64,000 nucleotides of DNA from Sipunculus nudus. Lineage: Eukaryota > Annelida > Sipuncula > Golfingiida > Sipunculidae. The notes beneath the pieces are model-generated. The model ran no database searches. It was given only the letters and a program-made list of their open reading frames with translations, and was not told the origin of the DNA. This document shows positions 59,980-64,000 of the stretch, in pieces; positions within the stretch are counted from its first letter, which is position 1, and each line of letters begins with the position of its first letter. The DNA is taken from contig CM049310.1 of the NCBI GenBank assembly GCA_026874595.1, forward strand, positions 77,123,056 to 77,187,055, given 5' to 3'. The position numbers and the translations under genes were made by a program.

Positions 59980-60880
59980 ATTTTTGATATATGACCCAGA
60001 TATACAGGATAGATGAGCATTTATATTGAATTTTGTTTGATACCTGGACCTCAGTGACCATATATGAACTTTAAGATGCCGTAGTCTTTTGTATCTGAGA
60101 CATAGTTACATGGTAAATGAACTGACAGATGACGTTGTCTTTGATACCCGAGCCATAGTGACATGTTATCTCAACTTTCTGATGCCGCAGTCTTTGATAT
60201 CTGAGCCATAGTAACATGGTATTAATCTTCATCATGCCGTATTCTTTGATTTCTTAGCCATAGTGACATTGTATCTGAACTTCATAATGGTGTAGTCTTT
60301 GATATCTGAGCCATAGTGACATTGTATCTGAACTTCATAATGGTGTAGTCTTTGATATCTGAGCCATAGTGACATGGTATTAAACTTCATCATGCCGTAA
60401 TCTTTGATATCTGAGCCATAGTGACATTGTATCTGAACTTCATAATGGTGTAGTCTTTGATATCTGAGCCATAGTGACATTGTATCTGAACTTAATAATG
60501 GTGTAGTCTTTGATATCTGAGCCATAGTGACATGGAATTTGAACTTCATAATGGTGAAGTCTTCGATATCTGAGCCATAGTGACATGATATTTGAACACC
60601 TTAATGGTGAAGTCTTTGATATCTGAGCCATAGTGACATGGTATTTGAACTTCATAATGGTGAAGTCTTTGATATCTGAGCCATAGTGACAAGATATTTG
60701 AACTTCATAATGGTGAAGTCTTTGATACCTGAGCCATAGTGACATGGTATGTGAACTTCATAATGGCGTAGTCTTTGATATCTGAGGCATAGGGAAAGAG
60801 TATTTGAACTTCCAGCTAACGTGGTCTTCGATATCATATAGACATGTTATTTGAACTTTCATATAACATAACACAGTCTT
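59980..60880 (+). repeat. 53-bp satellite array, about 16 copies
   Basis: The unit is 53 bases with the words TCTTTGATATCTGAGCCATA, GTGACATTGTATCTGAACTT and CATAATGGTGTAG. The core at 60230-60770 is nearly homogeneous and the edges decay on both sides. A variant containing ATTAA.CTTCATCATGCCGTA recurs about 158 bases apart (60221 and 60379), showing a three-unit higher-order period. The three long minus-strand frames across it are by-products of the repeat. Confidence 0.88.
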
Positions 60881-61040
60881 TGAGTTCCTACATAATATTC
60901 TAGAAAAACATATAAGCCTTTTTAGATAGACTAACTTGTTTATTTAGTCCTTCCAAAAGGCGTCACTCTTTCTCTTTTCCTACATTTCGACTACAGACTA
61001 ACACGTTTATACCATTAATTATATATAAATAAATAAATAT

Positions 61041-61043
<3 letters not shown>

Positions 61044-61095
<52 letters not shown>
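61044..61095. repeat. (TA)n microsatellite
   Basis: About 52 bases of TA. Confidence 0.95.
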
Positions 61096-61097
<2 letters not shown>

Positions 61098-61889
61098 ACA
61101 CGGGCGTGATATAGGTACATAACGATAAATACTTCAAGCAGAGTGCATAGAATATACAAGGTCTTTGTCATAAAATGGTCGACGTGTTCTGAAATCATCT
61201 AACAAATGAGGTGGAAGTGAGGTGTGGTTTTGTGTTCATTGAGAAAAGGTGCCTTTGCGCTGAACGCTAAGCATCCAATCCAATATGTGGTAAAAATATG
61301 TTTAAACAGTATAGTAATTAACAAAACATAAAAGGAAAGGAAATAAAATTTGTACCAAGATGAGAAATCAATTTGTATTCTTCCAAAGCAAAAGCGAAAG
61401 CTCTTTTTCTTTCAAAAAAAGGAAAGTGACGATTTTTATCAAACATATACAAAATTTATAAAGAAGACGTGTTGACAATTGATCAAAGCTGAGCCTTTGT
61501 TGTTGCAGTTATTTGGTGCCCACGTGAAAGTGCGTATAAAAATGTCAATACTCATGGCTCCTTTGCATGAAACTTTATGTATTTTAGACACGAACAATTT
61601 ACACGTTCCTACGTGCTAATTGTTAGGTTAACTGTGTAAATGATGATTCAAGAATGGAAACTCAAATCAAATATCTGTGCTTTGAATGGTTCAAAGAAGT
61701 GAAAGATATAAGAGAATTAGGAATTAACCTGAAGTCTACACGTCTGTAGAACTGTGTGGAGCATGGACGGACTCAAAATGAACATCAATTAATTTTAATT
61801 GTTCGCAGATAATTTGAAAAAATTTATATCATTTATAATAGGAACCCTTTTTTATCCTTTCGACCTAATTCCAACGATGAAGCCTCTGC
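61096..61889. other. AT-rich stretch, nothing recognised
   Basis: No exon or family member seen. Confidence 0.45.
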
Positions 61890-61985
61890 TTGACAAATGT
61901 TTATTTTTCTCGATAATTTCCTTTTCGCGATTATCGCAAATTTTAACCATCGCGAACAAAAAAGGCCACCACAGTTTATATAATC
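61890..61985 (+). mobile_element. CGCGA MITE right-end fragment
   Basis: TCGATAATTTCCTTTTCGCG, ATTATCGCAAATTTTAACCA and TCGCGAAC followed by GGCCACCACAGTTTA match the right end of 17489-17965. No left end was found upstream. Confidence 0.5.
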
Positions 61986-62050
61986 ATTACCGTCTCCGCT
62001 ATTTAGCCTTCTAATTCCTTCTCTGCAATAAAAAAATGAAGAGGAAATAA

Positions 62051-62345
62051 TTTCGGGAGAGCTAAATTTGAAACTGTTGTCAGAAGAGCGAAATGCGAAT
62101 ATGCTGTCAGAAGAGCGGAATGTGAATCTGTTGTCAGCAGAACGAAATGTGAATCTGTTGTCAGAAGAGCGAAATGTGAATCTGTTGTCAGCAGAACGAA
62201 ATGTGAATCTGTTGTCAGAAGAGCGAAATGTGAATCTGTTGTCAGCAGAACGAAATGTGAATCTGTTGTCAGAAGAGCGAAATGTGAATCTGTTGTCAGA
62301 AAAGCGAAATGTGAATCTGTTGTCAGGAGAGCGAAATGTGAAATT
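62051..62345 (+). repeat. 27-bp minisatellite, about 11 units, open in frame
   Basis: The unit is CTGTTGTCAGAAGAGCGAAA plus TGTGAAT. Because 27 is a multiple of three, one plus frame stays open and reads LLSEERNVN repeated. Units 2-7 alternate GAAGAGCG and GCAGAACG (SEERN, SAERN), a 54-bp higher-order pattern. The first ATG in frame is inside unit 2. There is no signal peptide, promoter or splice evidence, so I call it a repeat, not a gene. Confidence 0.85.
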
Positions 62346-62609
62346 TGATATTGCTTAATGTAAGTTTTTTCACTTTTTCTCTTCCCCGTTGCCGGAACTA
62401 CTTTCTGTAATTCGCTTATCTGGCAGCATACTGCCTCAACAGCAGATACAGACGGCAGACTTTTCCTTTACAACTTCTAAATATTCATGACAGGTTTCCA
62501 TACAGGCGAAGGTCCAGAGGATACCCCAGTAGAGTTGGTTCATTCTTTGGAGTTTCAGGGCAGAAAAGCCAGTTCAGTGGAGAGACTACCACGTCAGGGC
62601 ATGTATAAA

Positions 62610-63091
62610 GTTAACTATGATTGGCTTCATATTCGCGAGGTTAAATTTTCGAGATTTTCACTGTTTCAGTGTTTCGTGATGGTTCAATTTTCGCGATCTC
62701 AGCATACACTTACCTACACATGCAGATTACATCCTCTATGGCATGGTTGGTATGCTTCTAAAAATATTTATAATTGTGGAAGGGCCCTGGGATCATCGAA
62801 CGAATGGAAATTATTTATTCTATATCGGCAGATAATGCAAAATTTCTCGAATAACTATACGTGATTTGTGAATAATATAAAAACTTCTGTTTATAACAAT
62901 TATATTAATTTATTGCCTTGCAACGAACTAGGCATTGATGTTTATGAGATGTCAATCAGGCCATTGTATAATCGAATTTTCACCTGTGTAGTTTTGCGTC
63001 TGATACGAGAAGATTTTATTTTTGCAATAATTTACCTTTCGCAAATATCGGGAATTTGTAACTCTCGTTCAAAACAGACCACAGTACTCTG
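62610..63091. mobile_element. CGCGA-rich MITE, TTGGCTT family, copy 2
   Basis: The left end TTAACTATGATTGGCTTCAT then ATTCGCGAGGTTAAATTTTC and the right end CCTTTCGCAAATATCGGGAA then GACCACAGTACTCT are the same arrangement and length (about 480 bp) as 17489-17965. The 125-codon frame at 62487-62864 runs into this element and is probably spurious. Confidence 0.6.
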
Positions 63092-63829
63092 AAACAGAGC
63101 GCACATTAATTATGCGTGAAACGGAGGCATGTGGGATTTATAGGTTCCTCAGGTTCCAAATATCATAAAAATCGACATCGTAAAAGGTGTCCAAAAGTCG
63201 CATTGACATGAATCCTTAAACTACGGTGTCATATCGAAACAAAGTAAAATATTTTACACAAAAGCAATCTTTTTTAAACGGGCACCTAAGGAGACAAAAG
63301 ATGATTTTGAATCGTCATTAGGCTAGAATACAATCATTAAGAACTGTATGCATGGTTATTTGAAATACAAAAGATAGGGCCACAGTCTGCAAAGTAGCAA
63401 AAATAACGGCAATCATATGATAAGAGTAACATGTTGTTATCAAACGTTCTGTTTCAGATTTTTTTTTATTTTACAAGAAATATGAATAATCCCACACTCA
63501 TACGCGCCAAAACATAGAAGCGAAGTTCCATCGAAGTATTTAGTTTTATCCTGAATAAGAGGAGAGGAACTGGATGCCCGCGTAGAAGTGTTGCAGTGGG
63601 GCAGATACATAACAATTTCTGCATTTGAAGAAGATTACATTATTACCTCTTAATCTTAAAAAAGATCCATTCTTCTAGAAGTAAACAGTTCCTATAGATA
63701 TACTTTCTAAGCATGTACTAATTTAATATTCTGGAAGATTTCCAAGTTAATCTTCGGGTTTTCATGATTTATTTATTTGCTTTATTATGTCCACAGGTTT
63801 TCTCAGTTTGGTTATGAGGACACACAATG
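63092..63829. other. Intergenic stretch, nothing recognised
   Basis: No supported feature. Confidence 0.45.
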
Positions 63830-63962
63830 GTAATGTGCAAGTCCTAGTCCAGGCCACACGAGTTAAAGTCAAGTCCGAGTCCTTGAGGTTTAAGTCCGAG
63901 TCAGCCTTCGAGTTCGAGTCATTTGGATCCAGAGTTCAAGTCCGAGTCCAAGTCCGATACAA
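63830..63962 (+). repeat. Degenerate AAGTCCGAGTCC minisatellite
   Basis: Six- and twelve-base words such as CAAGTCCGAGTCC, TTTAAGTCCGAGTC, TTCGAGTTCGAGTC and CCAAGTCCGA recur irregularly. The open frame (VKVKSES, FEFES, VQVRVQVR) follows from the repeat. Confidence 0.6.
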
Positions 63963-64000
63963 ATATCCTTAAAACGCATTTTAAAATGAAAATTTCAGAT

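Noticed and set aside
60232-60837. Minus-strand frames of 61-105 codons with repeated SLWLRYQRLHHYEVQ-type peptides
   Set aside because: They are translations of the 53-bp satellite. The unit length shifts frame every copy, so a conserved peptide repeat cannot be maintained.
62487-62864. 125-codon plus frame
   Set aside because: Runs from unique sequence into a CGCGA MITE; starts ATG but no domain or splice evidence.
1-64000. Bacterial operons, CRISPR arrays, phage or plasmid features
   Set aside because: Composition, introns, microsatellites and repeat types are eukaryotic; no direct-repeat/spacer array or operon-like gene packing exists.

Overview
The window looks like nuclear DNA of a marine invertebrate, most likely a bivalve mollusc. 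The evidence is its AT-rich composition, long (TA)n tracts, spliceosomal introns with consensus GT/AG sites, and many short inverted-repeat and tandem elements of a kind I associate with bivalve genomes (CGCGA-rich MITEs, elements ending in GGACGGACGG plus an AGCTCA-like tail, poly-G elements flanked by GGATCC). The species assignment is inference. There is no prokaryotic-style gene packing, and nearly all open frames over 60 codons are chance or repeat-derived.

Only one gene can be built from start to stop. It lies on the minus strand between about 47.93 kb and 34.0 kb: a TATA box and a TCTCGCGAGA element, a first exon encoding a signal peptide, a 9.4 kb intron, a 49-base exon, a 3.2 kb intron, and a last exon ending in TAA. 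The phases match across both junctions and give a 130-residue secreted protein with an acidic amino half and a basic carboxyl half separated by a Lys-Arg. I do not recognise the family.

The rest is repeat-rich intergenic or intronic DNA. From 1 to 34 kb there are MITE-like elements (7.08, 7.44, 17.49 and 32.58 kb), GT-rich elements (8.29 and 22.17 kb), a segmental duplication (1.41 and 2.66 kb), a tRNA-like element inside terminal inverted repeats (21.43 kb), a 390-bp tandem duplication (26.9-27.6 kb) and an element with two DR1 nuclear-receptor motifs (30.3 kb). The introns hold further copies of these families. From 50 to 64 kb there is a strong 24-bp-arm hairpin (51.23 kb) and a head-to-head pair of related elements (54.1-56.6 kb). 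One of the pair is a 9-copy, about 157-bp array with repeated AGGTCAnnnTGACCT palindromes. Beyond it lie a 53-bp satellite (60.0-60.9 kb), a 27-bp minisatellite open in frame (62.05-62.35 kb) and more CGCGA MITEs.

No rRNA, functional tRNA or CRISPR was seen, and no intact transposase or reverse transcriptase was recognised. The most noteworthy items are the unrecognised secreted-protein gene, the nuclear-receptor-motif arrays carried by repeats, and the tRNA-like/TIR hybrid element.
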